Positions 7,811 to 17,366 are shown, numbered from the stretch's first letter. The stretch: DNA of 64,000 nucleotides from Natrialba asiatica DSM 12278 (GCF_000337555.1 NZ_AOIO01000029.1:44031-108030); one strand, 5' to 3'. A program made the numbers and translations. The notes: generated from the sequence alone by a model not told the origin.

Positions 7811-8795
7811 CGGCTTCACCTCCGTTACCGTTCGCGGTGTCATCCGTCGCTGTCGTTTCCCCTGTCCCTGTCCGCGTTCCATGATCGCACAAGAACAGAT
7901 CGAGCAACGCCATCCGGACCGGCACGGCATTGTGTGCCTGCTCGAAGTACGCCGCGTAGTCGGTATCGTCTATCTCGGGGGCGATTTCGTCGACGCGCGG
8001 AAGCGGGTGCATAACCGTCAGATCGTCGCTTGCAGCCTCGAGCGTCTCGGTGTCGATCTGGTACTCACCCGCGACCTTCCGGTACTCCTCTTCGTCCGGA
8101 AATCGCTCCCGCTGAATTCGAGTCACGTAGAGCACGTCGAGCGAGGAGAGGACCGGCTCGAGTGCGTCGTGTTCTCGAATCTGTGTGTCCTCGCCCTGCT
8201 GGTGGAGGTCGTAGACGACCTCACGTGGGAGTTGCAGGCTCTCAGGGCTGATGAAGTGCTGGCGCGTATCGAAGTTGGTCAGCGCGTAGGCCAGCGAGTG
8301 GACGGTTCGGCCGTACTTCAGATCGCCCATAATTCCGATAGTCAGGTCGTCGAGTCCCGCGTTCTCCTGGATCGTATAGAGGTCAAGCAGCGTCTGGGTC
8401 GGATGGTGACCCGCGCCGTCACCGGCGTTCAGGAGGGGAACGTCGACGAACTCGCTCGCCATCGCCGCAGCCCCCTGCTTCGGATGGCGTAGAACGAGCG
8501 CGTCGGTGTAGCCCTCGATGACCCGAACCGTGTCGGCGAGCGTTTCGCCCTTTTTAACGCTCGAGGATTCGACGGACCCCATATCGACGACATCGCCTCC
8601 GAGCCGTTTCATCGCGGTTTCGAAGCTCATCTTCGTGCGCGTACTCGGCTCGAAAAAGAGGAGTCCAAGTAGCGCGTTTGCGTGGCGATCAGCGACCGCG
8701 TCCGGATCGGCGTCGATTTCGGCCGCCCGATCGAGAACGGTCTCGATGTCCGCCCGCGAGAGTTGTTTGCTCGTGATGAGGTGATCGTGGCGCAT
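7803..8795 (-). CDS. pyrB: Aspartate carbamoyltransferase catalytic subunit
   Basis: The 330-residue enzyme condenses carbamoyl phosphate with aspartate, the first committed step of UMP synthesis. The carbamoyl-phosphate loop [13 protein letters not shown] (48-60), the SSSVKKGET lysine loop, [10 protein letters not shown] and the MHPLPRVDE motif (about 270-278) are all intact. The last 30 residues are a Thr/Gly/Asp-rich tail not needed for the fold. pyrI overlaps its 3' end by 8 bp. pyrD lies separately at 17.4-18.4 kb. Confidence 0.97.
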   Translation of the reverse strand: MRHDHLITSKQLSRADIETVLDRAAEIDADPDAVADRHANALLGLLFFEPSTRTKMSFETAMKRLGGDVVDMGSVESSSVKKGETLADTVRVIEGYTDALVLRHPKQGAAAMASEFVDVPLLNAGDGAGHHPTQTLLDLYTIQENAGLDDLTIGIMGDLKYGRTVHSLAYALTNFDTRQHFISPESLQLPREVVYDLHQQGEDTQIREHDALEPVLSSLDVLYVTRIQRERFPDEEEYRKVAGEYQIDTETLEAASDDLTVMHPLPRVDEIAPEIDDTDYAAYFEQAHNAVPVRMALLDLFLCDHGTRTGTGETTATDDTANGNGGEADE

Positions 8796-8925
8796 TCGTT
8801 CGTGTTGGCTCCTCCATTCCCCTTGAATCCCCCCATTCCGACCAGCGTTGTGACTCGTCAGTCCGTCTCGCAGTATTCCAAAGGCAAAGAATTATACACG
8901 AACTACAGAAAGACACCACAACCGT

Positions 8926-9549
8926 ATGGTAGATCGGCTGGAAACCGGGATCGACGTGCTGGACCGAAAACTCGATGGCGGACTCCCCCCGGGCTGTCTC
9001 GTCGCGTACACCGCCGCCCCAGCCAGCCAATCGGAACTCCTGCTCTACGAGCTCACCGCCGCGCGCGGTACCCTGTATCTCTCGACTGAACGCTCCGAAG
9101 AAACCGTCCGTCACGCCGTCGAGAGTTCGCCCTCCGATGTCGGCAATCCGACGATCAGACACGTTTCCAGCGACGCACCGATCGAGGAGACCATGCAACT
9201 CATCGGTGCGCTCCCCGACGGTGCAAACCTTATCATCGACACGATGAACATCCTCGAGCGAACGGACACGGACGAGTTCATCTCGTTTCTCGACGACCTC
9301 AAAATGCAGATGCTCGATAAGAACGGAATTGCCGTTCTTCACTGTCTCCAGGGCGATGTGCCCGCGAACCGAACTCGAACCTACCACTCCGTCGACGCCG
9401 TTTTCGATCTCCAGACGGCGGTGTCCGGCGCTGAACTCGAGAACCACCTGACGATTCCGAAGTTCCGCGGTGGCGGACAGCCGACGGAGGCGATCAAACT
9501 CGAATTGGTCGAGGAGGTTGCGATCGATACGAGTCGGGATATCGCGTGA
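8926..9549 (+). CDS. RAD55/KaiC-like RecA-fold protein with degenerate Walker A
   Basis: The 207-residue protein has the layout of single-domain haloarchaeal RAD55/KaiC-like proteins: LETGIDVLDRKLDGGLPPG at the N-terminus, a Walker-B-like strand ANLIIDTMNILE (about 98-110), and the HSVDAVFDLQTAV segment. The phosphate loop should follow GGLPPG, but it reads CLVAYTAAPASQSE: no GxxxxGK[ST] lysine or threonine is present. It is therefore unlikely to hydrolyse ATP normally and may act as a regulatory or scaffold paralogue. A TATA-like ATTATAC lies near 8890-8899. It is transcribed divergently from pyrB. Confidence 0.75.
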   Translation: MVDRLETGIDVLDRKLDGGLPPGCLVAYTAAPASQSELLLYELTAARGTLYLSTERSEETVRHAVESSPSDVGNPTIRHVSSDAPIEETMQLIGALPDGANLIIDTMNILERTDTDEFISFLDDLKMQMLDKNGIAVLHCLQGDVPANRTRTYHSVDAVFDLQTAVSGAELENHLTIPKFRGGGQPTEAIKLELVEEVAIDTSRDIA

Positions 9550-9602
9550 GAGGGTCGCTATACGTCTCTCGGTTTCAGTTCATGTCGCGATAATCGACAC
9601 GT

Positions 9603-9905
9603 TCATCGCGTCTCTTGTTCCGGCGTAAACGGCGTGATCGCGGCAGTTCGCTCCGCGACCATCGCCGTCCGGAGAATGTACGAAAAGAGCAGTGCGAGTG
9701 GCACTCCCCCGATTGCGACGGCACCCGGAAAGACGATGAGCCGAACCCAGTTGCCGAAGGGCGGTCCCGTCGGTCCGGTCAGCGAGAACAGCGCTGCGAT
9801 CGCGACACCGACCGCAGGAACGCCGGCGTAGAACAGGTATCGAGAGAGTCGCGAAGGTTCGACCTGCAGGTAGACGGACTTCAGGTACTGACGGGTGATA
9901 TCCAT
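9603..9905 (-). CDS. Membrane protein remnant, N-terminally truncated
   Basis: From its only ATG (9905) this frame gives 100 residues with two hydrophobic segments (about 26-46 and 55-81). Coding-like sequence continues 49 codons further upstream to 10052 without any ATG or GTG: the translation there includes LEYNFAREIHRLERP and LPPTIDTTFDDLRDGLRE, then runs into a TGA at 10053-10055. So either the gene lost its 5' end or it starts at a non-standard codon. I recall similar haloarchaeal membrane proteins with an extra N-terminal part but cannot check. The convergent RAD55-like gene ends 53 bp away. Confidence 0.5.
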   Translation of the reverse strand: MDITRQYLKSVYLQVEPSRLSRYLFYAGVPAVGVAIAALFSLTGPTGPPFGNWVRLIVFPGAVAIGGVPLALLFSYILRTAMVAERTAAITPFTPEQETR

Positions 9906-10190
9906 CTCTCGCAGCCCGTCCCGAAGGTCGTCGAACGTCGTATCGATGGTCGGGGGCAGATCGTTGCCAGCCGTTCGACGAGGTCGTTCGAGGCGGTGGA
10001 TTTCGCGTGCGAAATTGTACTCGAGTCGTCGAGTCGTCGAGTCATCGCGTCGTCAGTTCGGACCTCGGTCTGATTCTACTGCGATCTGCCCCATACGAAC
10101 TGAGCGTCGGTTTCTGCGACGGACGGATACGTCTCAGTTGCCGTTGATGACTGGTCAGAAGTGCTGCTGGGAACGACTGGACGTACCGAC

Positions 10191-11168
10191 TTACTCTTCG
10201 TCTGCTGCGCCTTCGAGTTCGTCGACGATTTCGTCGGCGTCGACGTCGGCGTCTTCGAGTGCGTCCTCGATGTCGCCGCCGCCCATGCCGCCGCCCATGC
10301 CGCCCATCATGCCGGGCATGCCCATGCCGCCCATGCCGTCGATGACTTCCTGGACGATGACGCGGTCGACACCGATCTGGTCGATGATGTCTTGGCCGAT
10401 CTGCTGTTTGCCCATCATCCACTGCTGGTTCATCGTCATCTGGGGCGTCGCTTCGAGGTACAGCGTCTCTTTCTCGACGACTTCGGTTTCGAACTCAGGT
10501 TCGGCGTCTTCGTCGTCTTCGTCCTCGTCGGGTTCGACGGGGACTTCCTCTTCGACTTCGTCGGTCTCAATCCAGAGTTCGGGTTCGAGGCCGAGGTACA
10601 TCTCGAACAGGCCGGCGGCCTGCTGCTCGCGGTCCTCAACCTCGTCGAGGATTTCGTACTCGTACTCGACGTCTTCGCCGGCGAGCGGGTGGTTGAAGTC
10701 GACTCGCGCGCGGCCGCCGATGATCGTGCTGATGTAGCCCTGCTGGCCGTCGACCTGGACGTTCGCACCGGGGTAGCGGTCGTCTTCGTCGATTTTCTCT
10801 GCGCTGACGGTTTCGACGTTGTCCGGGTCGTACTCGCCGAAGGCGTCTTCGGCGTCGATCGTCACGGTGCCGGAGTCGCCGGCCTCGCTGCCGACGAGTG
10901 CATCCTCGACGCCCTCGAAGATGTGGCCCTCGCCGATGACGATCGTGCGCGGCTTGAACTCCTGGTTTTGGTCTGCGACACCCTCCTCTTCGGCGACCTC
11001 CGGATCGGTCGTATCGACCAGTTGGTCACCGTCGGTGGTGTATGCAGTGTACTCGAGTTCGACGAAGTCGCCGTTCTGAAGCCCTTCGGCTTCGTCAGCG
11101 TCTCCGTCGGCTTCCGCTTCGACGTCATCGGCCTGCTCATCGAGCTCGGCCTCCTGTTCCTCGGTCAT
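10191..11168 (-). CDS. FKBP-type peptidyl-prolyl cis-trans isomerase (SlyD-like), long acidic form
   Basis: This 325-residue cytoplasmic protein catalyses proline isomerisation and probably chaperones folding. After an acidic N-tail the FKBP domain starts at NGDFVELEYTAYTTDGDQLVD and includes VIGEGHIFEGVEDALVGSEAGD. The insert-in-flap chaperone domain follows (GQQGYISTIIGGRARVDFNHPLAG, quoted in part: RARVDFNHPLAGEDVEYEYEI). An Asp/Glu-rich linker and a roughly 100-residue C-terminal extension complete it. That extension has a Met/Gly run (GMGGMGMPGMMGG) reminiscent of thermosome and GroEL tails. ATG 11168 is supported by a TATA box 28 nt upstream. Confidence 0.92.
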   Translation of the reverse strand: MTEEQEAELDEQADDVEAEADGDADEAEGLQNGDFVELEYTAYTTDGDQLVDTTDPEVAEEEGVADQNQEFKPRTIVIGEGHIFEGVEDALVGSEAGDSGTVTIDAEDAFGEYDPDNVETVSAEKIDEDDRYPGANVQVDGQQGYISTIIGGRARVDFNHPLAGEDVEYEYEILDEVEDREQQAAGLFEMYLGLEPELWIETDEVEEEVPVEPDEDEDDEDAEPEFETEVVEKETLYLEATPQMTMNQQWMMGKQQIGQDIIDQIGVDRVIVQEVIDGMGGMGMPGMMGGMGGGMGGGDIEDALEDADVDADEIVDELEGAADEE

Positions 11169-11190
11169 ACGTGGTACGTCCCGCCGTCGA

Positions 11191-11200
11191 CATTTAAGTA
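11191..11200 (-). promoter_or_regulatory. TATA box of the FKBP gene
   Basis: On the minus strand TACTTAAATG is centred about 28 nt before ATG 11168, predicting a leaderless transcript. Confidence 0.55.
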
Positions 11201-11301
11201 CGACGCTTTGGCTCGAGAGCGAGGACGGCCGGGATAGTCGAGTCGGCGAATGGGACCAGCAGAGCGACCGATACTTACTGGCGCCGCTCGTTCGAACGAG
11301 C

Positions 11302-11928
11302 ATGTACGAGGTCGAAGTCAAGGTGCCCGCGACGCTCGAGGTCGTCCGGGCACGACTCGAGGATGCACCACTCGAGGTAACGCCGCAGGGGGCTGTCGTC
11401 CAAACAGACACGTATTACGACGCACCGCACCGGTCGTTTCCCGAGACGGACGAGGCGCTTCGGATCCGGAGCGAGCACCACCAGTCCAGTCCGGCTGAGC
11501 CGAGCGAGACGGCCGAATCTGACGCCGGTCCCCACGACACCGCCCACGAGACGCGCGTCACCTACAAAGGCCCGCTCGTCGACGAGGAATCGAAGACCCG
11601 CGAAGAGATCGAAACCACCGTCGGTGATGCCGAGACGTTCGACGCCGTGCTGACGAACCTCGGGTTCGAGGCGGCCGCAACGGTTCGAAAGGAACGCGAG
11701 CGATACGCGGTCGTGCCCGCGGATGGAGCGGCGGACGAGTTCGAGTTCACAGTCACGCTCGATGCCGTCGATGACGTTGGCGAGTACGTCGAAGTCGAGA
11801 CCGAACTCGAGGACGAGCGTGCGCTCGAGTCCGCCCGAAACGGCGCGTACAACGTCCTTCGCGCACTCGAACTCGACCCGGACGATCAGATCCGGACCTC
11901 GTACCTCGGGTTGTTACTCGAGTCGTGA
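11302..11928 (+). CDS. cyaB: CYTH-domain protein (class IV adenylyl cyclase family, CyaB-like)
   Basis: The 208-residue protein is a CYTH triphosphate-tunnel enzyme. The diagnostic ExExK motif is at the N-terminus (YEVEVKVPA). It is followed by the TDTYYDAP strand, ALRIRSE, VTYKGPL, KTREEIETTV, VRKERERYAV, FTVTLDAVDDVGEYVEVETE, the ordered charged strands lining the tunnel. Archaeal members are called CyaB by homology, but many CYTH proteins hydrolyse inorganic or nucleoside triphosphates, so cAMP synthesis should not be assumed. A Ser/Glu/Ala-rich insertion near residues 55-80 is likely a surface loop. It is transcribed divergently from the FKBP gene. Confidence 0.88.
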   Translation: MYEVEVKVPATLEVVRARLEDAPLEVTPQGAVVQTDTYYDAPHRSFPETDEALRIRSEHHQSSPAEPSETAESDAGPHDTAHETRVTYKGPLVDEESKTREEIETTVGDAETFDAVLTNLGFEAAATVRKERERYAVVPADGAADEFEFTVTLDAVDDVGEYVEVETELEDERALESARNGAYNVLRALELDPDDQIRTSYLGLLLES

Positions 11929-11998
11929 GCGCAGTCGCCGACCGCGACGTCTTCTGGATAACTCCAGGGTATTTTCCGGCGCAGCACTGTTTCCGCAA

Positions 11999-12006
11999 GT
12001 TATAGA
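11999..12006 (+). promoter_or_regulatory. TATA box of the SAM synthetase gene
   Basis: GTTATAGA is centred about 28 nt before ATG 12031. It supports that ATG over the GTG at 12022. Confidence 0.5.
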
Positions 12007-12030
12007 AACTCGCTCCGTTTAGTGCCGGTA

Positions 12031-13236
12031 ATGAGCGAGCGGAACATCCGGGTCGAGCCAATCGACCGGCAGGCCGTCGAGGATCAGGAGGTCGAAATCG
12101 TCGAGCGAAAGGGGATTGGACACCCGGACTCTATCTGTGATGGGGTGGCCGAGAGCGTCGCCGGCGCGCTCGCCCGCGAATACCTCGACCGTGTGGGAGA
12201 AGTGCTTCACTTCAATACGGACGAGACGCAACTCGTCGCGGGGGAGGCGGCACCCGCCTTCGGTGGCGGCGAGGTCGTCGATCCGATCTACTTGCTGATC
12301 GTCGGCCGCGCGACCAAGCACTACGAGGGACAGACGATTCCGACCGAGACGATCGCGCTGCGGGCAGCACGCGAGTATCTCGAGGAGACGATCCCCCAGC
12401 TCGAATGCGGCGAGGACATCGTCGTCGACGTGAAACTCGGCGAGGGAAGCGGGGATCTACAGGACGTATTCGGCGAGGACGAGGTGCGCGTCCCGATGGC
12501 CAACGACACCAGTTTCGGCGTCGGCCACGCGCCGCTGACCGAGACGGAGCAAATCGTCTCCGAGGCCGAGTCCCGACTCAACGGCGAGTTCGCCGCGGAG
12601 AACCCCTATCTGGGTCCGGACGTGAAGATCATGGGCAAGCGGGAAGGCGACACGATCGACGTCACCGTCGCGGCGGCCATGGTCGACGAGTTCATCGCGG
12701 ATCTCGACGCGTACGCGGACGCCGTCGAGTCGGTCCGCGAGTTCGTCGCCGAGGTCGCGAGCGAACACACGGATCGCGAGGTCGCCGTCCACGTGAACAC
12801 GGCCGACGACTACGAGGAAGGGTCGATCTATCTCACCGTCACCGGGACCTCGGCCGAACAGGGCGACGACGGTTCCGTCGGCCGCGGTAACCGCGCGAAC
12901 GGGCTCATCACGCCCAATCGGTCGATGTCGATGGAGGCCACGAGCGGCAAGAACCCGGTCAACCACATCGGGAAGATCTACAACCTGCTCTCGACCCAGA
13001 TCGCGGAGGAAGTCGTCTCCGAGGTCGACGGCATCCGCGACCTGCGCGTTCGCCTGCTTAGCCAGATCGGTCGCCCGATCGACCAGCCCCACGTCGCCGA
13101 CGTGCACGTCGTCACCGACGACGGCGTCGCCCTCGAAGACGTGACGGACGAAATCAACGCGATCGTCGATACCGAACTCGCGAACGTCACCGAGATCACG
13201 CGCAAGATTATCGACGGCGAACTGACGACGTTCTAG
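12031..13236 (+). CDS. mat: Archaeal S-adenosylmethionine synthetase
   Basis: This 401-residue enzyme makes S-adenosylmethionine from ATP and methionine. It belongs to the archaeal MAT family, which is divergent from bacterial MetK. Family segments include [19 protein letters not shown] near residue 26, [63 protein letters not shown] and [16 protein letters not shown]. Length is typical. It supplies methyl groups for the many SAM-dependent enzymes of the cell, and the taxis transducer downstream belongs to a methylated family, though nothing links them directly. Confidence 0.96.
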   Translation: MSERNIRVEPIDRQAVEDQEVEIVERKGIGHPDSICDGVAESVAGALAREYLDRVGEVLHFNTDETQLVAGEAAPAFGGGEVVDPIYLLIVGRATKHYEGQTIPTETIALRAAREYLEETIPQLECGEDIVVDVKLGEGSGDLQDVFGEDEVRVPMANDTSFGVGHAPLTETEQIVSEAESRLNGEFAAENPYLGPDVKIMGKREGDTIDVTVAAAMVDEFIADLDAYADAVESVREFVAEVASEHTDREVAVHVNTADDYEEGSIYLTVTGTSAEQGDDGSVGRGNRANGLITPNRSMSMEATSGKNPVNHIGKIYNLLSTQIAEEVVSEVDGIRDLRVRLLSQIGRPIDQPHVADVHVVTDDGVALEDVTDEINAIVDTELANVTEITRKIIDGELTTF

Positions 13237-13247
13237 TTTTCGGACCC

Positions 13248-14723
13248 CTATTCCGTTGCGTTCTCGGCTGTTGATTCCGCCGACGCCGACAGTTGGCGCA
13301 CGGTCGAGCGGACCGCCACAACGCTTTCTCGCTGTTCGCGCGTCGACTCGGAGATCGTCTCGAGTTCGTCGCGGAGGCCGTTCATCTCGTCGACGGCGAG
13401 GTCGACCGTCGCGGCGATTTCCTCGCTGCCGGCGGCCTGATCGTCGATCGCGGTCGCGACTTCGCCGACGCCGGCCGCCGCGTCGTCGATTGCGGTGGCG
13501 ATGTCGTCGAGTCGGGCCAGCGCGTTTTCGACGCGGTCGACGCCGTCGTCGATTCGGTCGGTCGTCGTCTCGAACTGGTCGGCCGTGGACTCGATTTCCG
13601 CCTGCACGTCCTCGATCGTCGCCTCGATCCGGCCCGCCTGTTCCTGAGTCTCTTCGGCCAGCGACTTAACCTCGCTGGCGACGATGGCGAAGCCGGCACC
13701 CTCCTCGCCGGCCTGTGCGGCCTCGATCTGGGCGTTGAGCGCCAGGATGTTCGTCTGGTCGGCGATGCCGTCGATAACGTCGACGATCTCGCCGATTTCG
13801 TCGATGCTCTCGTGGAGCGTTTCGATATCCGCCGACACGTCTTCGGCGGCGTCCGACACGGACTCCATCGTCTCGATAGCGCCGCTCGCAGCGTCTGCAC
13901 CCTCGTCGGCGAGGTCGGCGGCCTCGTCGCTGGTCCGCTGCACCGTTTCCGTCGTCGACACGATCTCCTCGATGGTCGCGCTCTGGTCCGAGACCTCCGA
14001 GGCGATGGTCTCCATGCGCTGGGTCTGTTCGACGCCGAGTTCGTGAATTCGATCGATGGTGTCCGTTATCGCCTCCGTATTCGCCTCGAGTTCGACGACT
14101 TCGGACTGGACCTGTTGGGAGACGGTCTCCTGTAATTCCTCGAACTCCTGGCGCTGGTGGACGAACTCGGTTACGTCCGGCGTCGCCTCGAACGCACCGA
14201 TGGCGTTCCCGTCGGGGTCCCGAAGCGGGACGGCGTACACCTGGTGGTAGCGATCCGAGTGTGGGACCGTCCGGGTATCGTTCTCCTGAATCGGCTCGTT
14301 TCGGCGGATGACCTTCTCCGCGAGGGTCTCGCTCTCGCCTTCGGTTTCGAAGATGTCGTAGGCGTTTTCCCCCAGGACGCGGTCGGCACCCGTCCCGTTG
14401 AGATCCGTCATCGCCCCGTTCCAGTTCGTGATCTCGCCGCCCGCAGCGACGGCGAACGCGCCCTCGGGGAAACAACCGACGAGTTGCGTGTACAGCGACC
14501 GCCAGAAGTCCCGCTCCCGCCGGATTCGACTGAACTCGTCGCCCTCATCGGCGCTCCTCTCGTCAGTGTCCCCACTACCGCTCGCCCGCTCACCGTGCGC
14601 TGTCTCCTCGCCCGAGGCGAGATACTGCTCGAGGAGCGCACTCTCGCCCTGACTGTGACCGGTTCGCGTCGAATCCACCGCTTCAGTACCCGTCCGTGTT
14701 TCGCGTGCCAACGGCTCGCTCAT
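13248..14723 (-). CDS. Soluble methyl-accepting taxis transducer (Htr-like) with PAS domain
   Basis: The 491-residue protein is a cytoplasmic chemo- or aerotaxis transducer: no membrane segment is present. A variable acidic N-terminus is followed by a PAS-like domain (about 85-190; FWRSLYTQLVGCFPEGAFAV, then GEITNWNGAMTDLNG, then YHQVYAVPLRDPDGNAIG). A long coiled-coil signalling domain comes next, with the conserved hairpin tip DQTNILALNAQIEAAQAGEE and FAIVASEVKSLAEET. Glu/Gln pairs suitable for methylation flank the tip. It would signal to CheA/CheW, which are not in this window. ATG 14723 is chosen over 14744 because a TATA box sits 28 nt upstream of it. Confidence 0.9.
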   Translation of the reverse strand: MSEPLARETRTGTEAVDSTRTGHSQGESALLEQYLASGEETAHGERASGSGDTDERSADEGDEFSRIRRERDFWRSLYTQLVGCFPEGAFAVAAGGEITNWNGAMTDLNGTGADRVLGENAYDIFETEGESETLAEKVIRRNEPIQENDTRTVPHSDRYHQVYAVPLRDPDGNAIGAFEATPDVTEFVHQRQEFEELQETVSQQVQSEVVELEANTEAITDTIDRIHELGVEQTQRMETIASEVSDQSATIEEIVSTTETVQRTSDEAADLADEGADAASGAIETMESVSDAAEDVSADIETLHESIDEIGEIVDVIDGIADQTNILALNAQIEAAQAGEEGAGFAIVASEVKSLAEETQEQAGRIEATIEDVQAEIESTADQFETTTDRIDDGVDRVENALARLDDIATAIDDAAAGVGEVATAIDDQAAGSEEIAATVDLAVDEMNGLRDELETISESTREQRESVVAVRSTVRQLSASAESTAENATE

Positions 14724-14746
14724 TACGCTGGACAGTCCGTCCATCG

Positions 14747-14755
14747 ACTATAATC
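14747..14755 (-). promoter_or_regulatory. TATA box of the transducer gene
   Basis: On the minus strand GATTATAGT is centred 28 nt before ATG 14723 and only 7 nt before the alternative ATG 14744. It therefore decides the start in favour of a leaderless 14723. Confidence 0.5.
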
Positions 14756-14852
14756 TCTCTGGCCGTTTCCCTCGATACGTCGCCGTCTGAGACGAGTTCT
14801 CACGCGATCGTCGCTCGTAATCCCCTTATGGCCCGCCTCCCTAGCGGCGGGC

Positions 14853-16031
14853 ATGCATCCGCCGGGAGCCGACACCGTCCTCGCCCGCCACGGGGACGTT
14901 AACACAAAGAGCAACACCGTCAAGCGGTACATGGAGGACCGCCTCGCCGAGAACATCGAGGCCCTCCTCGCCGACCGCTCGATCCCCGGCGAGGTCGAAC
15001 GCCGGTGGAACCGTCCGCTGATCCACACCGACGAGGAGCACGTCGACGCCGCGACCGACGCCGCGACCGACGCATTCGGCGTCGTCTCCGCCAGCCCCGC
15101 CCTGACGGTCGACACCGCCATGGGCGAAATCTGTACGGCGCTCGCGGAAACCGCCCGCGCGTGCTACGACGGCGGCGCGTTCGCCGTCGACGCCCGCCGG
15201 GCCGACAAGAGCCTGCCCTACACGAGCGAAGAACTCGCCCGCGAGGGCGGCACCGCCATCTGGGAGGCCGTCGAGGACGAGTTCAGTCCCGAAGTCGACC
15301 TCGATAACCCGGACCTCACCTTCGGCGTCGAGGTCCGCGAAGACTTCGCGTTTATCTACCTCGAGACGGTCCCGGGGCCGGGCGGCCTGCCGCTCGGGGC
15401 CCAGGAGCCGGTCATCGCCCTGATCAGCGGCGGGATCGACTCGCCGGTCGCGGCCTACGAACTGATGAAACGCGGGAGTCCGGTCGTCCCGGTCTACGTC
15501 GACCTCGGGGCCTACGGCGGTATCGACCACGAGGCGCGCGCGATGGAGACGGTGCGAACGCTCTCGCGGTACGCGCCGAACTTCGACATGCCGGTCTACA
15601 AGGTTCCCGGCGGCGAGACGGTCGATCGTCTCGTGGAGACGATGGAACAGGGCCGGATGCTTTCGCTGCGGCGATTCTTCTACCGAACGGCGGAGCACCT
15701 CGCCGAGCGGGTCGACGCCCACGGCATCGTCACCGGCGAAGCCGTGGGCCAGAAGTCGAGCCAGACCCTCCAGAATCTCGGCGTCACCAGCCGCGCGACG
15801 CGACTCCCGATCCACCGTCCGCTTCTCACCCGGGACAAACCGGAAATCGTCGCTCAAGCCCGCGAGATCGACACCTACACGCAGTCGACGATCAACGCCG
15901 GCTGCAACCGCGTGGCACCAGACCGCGTCGAGACGAACGCTCGGCTCGAGCCGCTGCTCGAACACGAGCCCGACGACCTCTTCGAGCGGGCCGAAGACGC
16001 GGCGAAACGCACTGAACTCGTCGAACCCTGA
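14853..16031 (+). CDS. thiI: tRNA 4-thiouridine sulfurtransferase ThiI
   Basis: This 392-residue enzyme adenylates U8 of tRNA and transfers sulfur to form 4-thiouridine; in some organisms it also serves thiamine thiazole synthesis. An N-terminal ferredoxin-like plus THUMP region (about 1-170) precedes the PP-loop adenylation motif LISGGIDSPVAAYE (190-203). TGEAVGQKSSQTLQNL and LLTRDKPEIVAQAREI are typical ThiI segments. There is no C-terminal rhodanese domain, so sulfur must come from another donor, as proposed for archaeal ThiI. The gene is divergent from the transducer. Confidence 0.95.
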   Translation: MHPPGADTVLARHGDVNTKSNTVKRYMEDRLAENIEALLADRSIPGEVERRWNRPLIHTDEEHVDAATDAATDAFGVVSASPALTVDTAMGEICTALAETARACYDGGAFAVDARRADKSLPYTSEELAREGGTAIWEAVEDEFSPEVDLDNPDLTFGVEVREDFAFIYLETVPGPGGLPLGAQEPVIALISGGIDSPVAAYELMKRGSPVVPVYVDLGAYGGIDHEARAMETVRTLSRYAPNFDMPVYKVPGGETVDRLVETMEQGRMLSLRRFFYRTAEHLAERVDAHGIVTGEAVGQKSSQTLQNLGVTSRATRLPIHRPLLTRDKPEIVAQAREIDTYTQSTINAGCNRVAPDRVETNARLEPLLEHEPDDLFERAEDAAKRTELVEP

Positions 16032-16241
16032 GCCGGAAACGGAGTTGTCCGCGATAGAGACTCTTCTGAAGCGCTGATCCGAGTAATCCCATCAGAGAAT
16101 AATCGGTTTGACACCCTCAGCGGGAAGTACTGGTGAGAGCGGTCCCAGCAGAGCCGTCGGTCTATTTGCTGTCTGCCAAGAATCGCGTATTGAATGCAGA
16201 GCGTGAATTGAACGGTGGAAGGGAATCGCTCGAGCGTGAGT

Positions 16242-16589
16242 TCACTGTAGGTTCGACGAGAACAATCTAAGGACTACGAGACTCCAGAGAACGAGTCCAA
16301 TCCCGTAGAAAAAGAGTCGTACCTGGAACGGAGTGTCGGAGGATACTCCCGGCCAGATTCCCGTATCATCGACCGTCGTTCCTAACTCACCATACTCACC
16401 GTACCCGGACTCACCCGAAGTGACCTGTCCAGCAGTACCCCCACCGACCGCAATACAGATGACGCCAAGGCCGGCCAGTCCCAAGATGAGGACTCCCGAG
16501 TGGGTGAGACCGTACACGAACGCGACGGTCACGACACCCAACACGCAAGTATCCATCGCCAGCGGTTTTAATAACCGTGTCAAATTCAT
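16242..16589 (-). CDS. Small membrane protein, unknown function
   Basis: The 115-residue product has three hydrophobic segments (about 11-30, 31-50 and 88-110) and a Gly/Ser/Thr-rich extracytoplasmic-looking loop (GQVTSGESGYGEYGELGTT). ATG 16589 was chosen because a TATATATAC box lies about 20 nt upstream (16604-16612); a longer frame upstream would cross this promoter and overlap the divergent gene. The DNA is somewhat AT-richer than its surroundings. I do not recognise the family. Confidence 0.6.
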   Translation of the reverse strand: MNLTRLLKPLAMDTCVLGVVTVAFVYGLTHSGVLILGLAGLGVICIAVGGGTAGQVTSGESGYGEYGELGTTVDDTGIWPGVSSDTPFQVRLFFYGIGLVLWSLVVLRLFSSNLQ

Positions 16590-16778
16590 CGCTAACGAGT
16601 GGTGTATATATACTGGCGGATTATTAACATTCGGATCCCGTGACAGATACGTAAGTCTATTTAATGGCTGTTCAACGGTGAAAGTATCGAACCAATAGGT
16701 ATAACGGAGTCGTCGCTGCGACGGATCGCGGTGAATCCACGCGATAGAGTGATCTACACGCTGCACGAAAAGCCTCCT

Positions 16779-17216
16779 ATGAGCCCCGAGTTCACTGAGA
16801 AGGAGACCGTTTGGGGTCGTCACTCCAATCCGAAAAGCGGCTGGAGTCGATTGGGTGCTGGGTTTGTAATCGTTGCTGCACTCTACTATCGCGACTGGAG
16901 GGTAATTGGACTCACAGCTCTGTTCTTGGTGATCAATCCGGTGTTGTTCCCCGAACCCGCCGAAGAGCCGGACGACTGGATGTACGCGGTCGTGCGGGCC
17001 GAAGAACGCTGGACGAACGACGGACATCGCCTCGTCGGCCTCGGCTATCCGCAGATTCTTAATACGCTGAGCGTTCCAATCGGGCTCTACGGCCTCTACG
17101 CTGCGTATAAGCGGAAGCCGATTTCGACGGTGGTTTTCCCGCTCGCTTCAGCGGGACTCAACCAGTGGTGTATGAAGAAAATCATCGACCACTACCGAGA
17201 ACTCGATTCTCGATGA
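16779..17216 (+). CDS. DUF6653-like membrane protein
   Basis: The 145-residue product carries VWGRHSNPKSGWSR near the N-terminus, then hydrophobic segments and LVINPVLFPEP with a downstream DDWMYAVVRAEERW. This resembles the DUF6653 family of small haloarchaeal membrane proteins; the family name is from memory. The second ATG (16779) is preferred over 16731 because the conserved part starts just after it. Function is unknown. It is divergent from the 16242-16589 gene. Confidence 0.65.
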   Translation: MSPEFTEKETVWGRHSNPKSGWSRLGAGFVIVAALYYRDWRVIGLTALFLVINPVLFPEPAEEPDDWMYAVVRAEERWTNDGHRLVGLGYPQILNTLSVPIGLYGLYAAYKRKPISTVVFPLASAGLNQWCMKKIIDHYRELDSR

Positions 17217-17366
17217 AAATCGGTCCGCAGATGTCGACCGCCTCCCGCGACTCTTTCGAGAGATCTACGCCCCGTACTCGGCACCGCTCGACAACCATCT
17301 GCGGGCAGGGTGTGATCAATTCGGCCGGTGCGAGCAACTGATCGATTCGATCCGCATATCTCTCGG

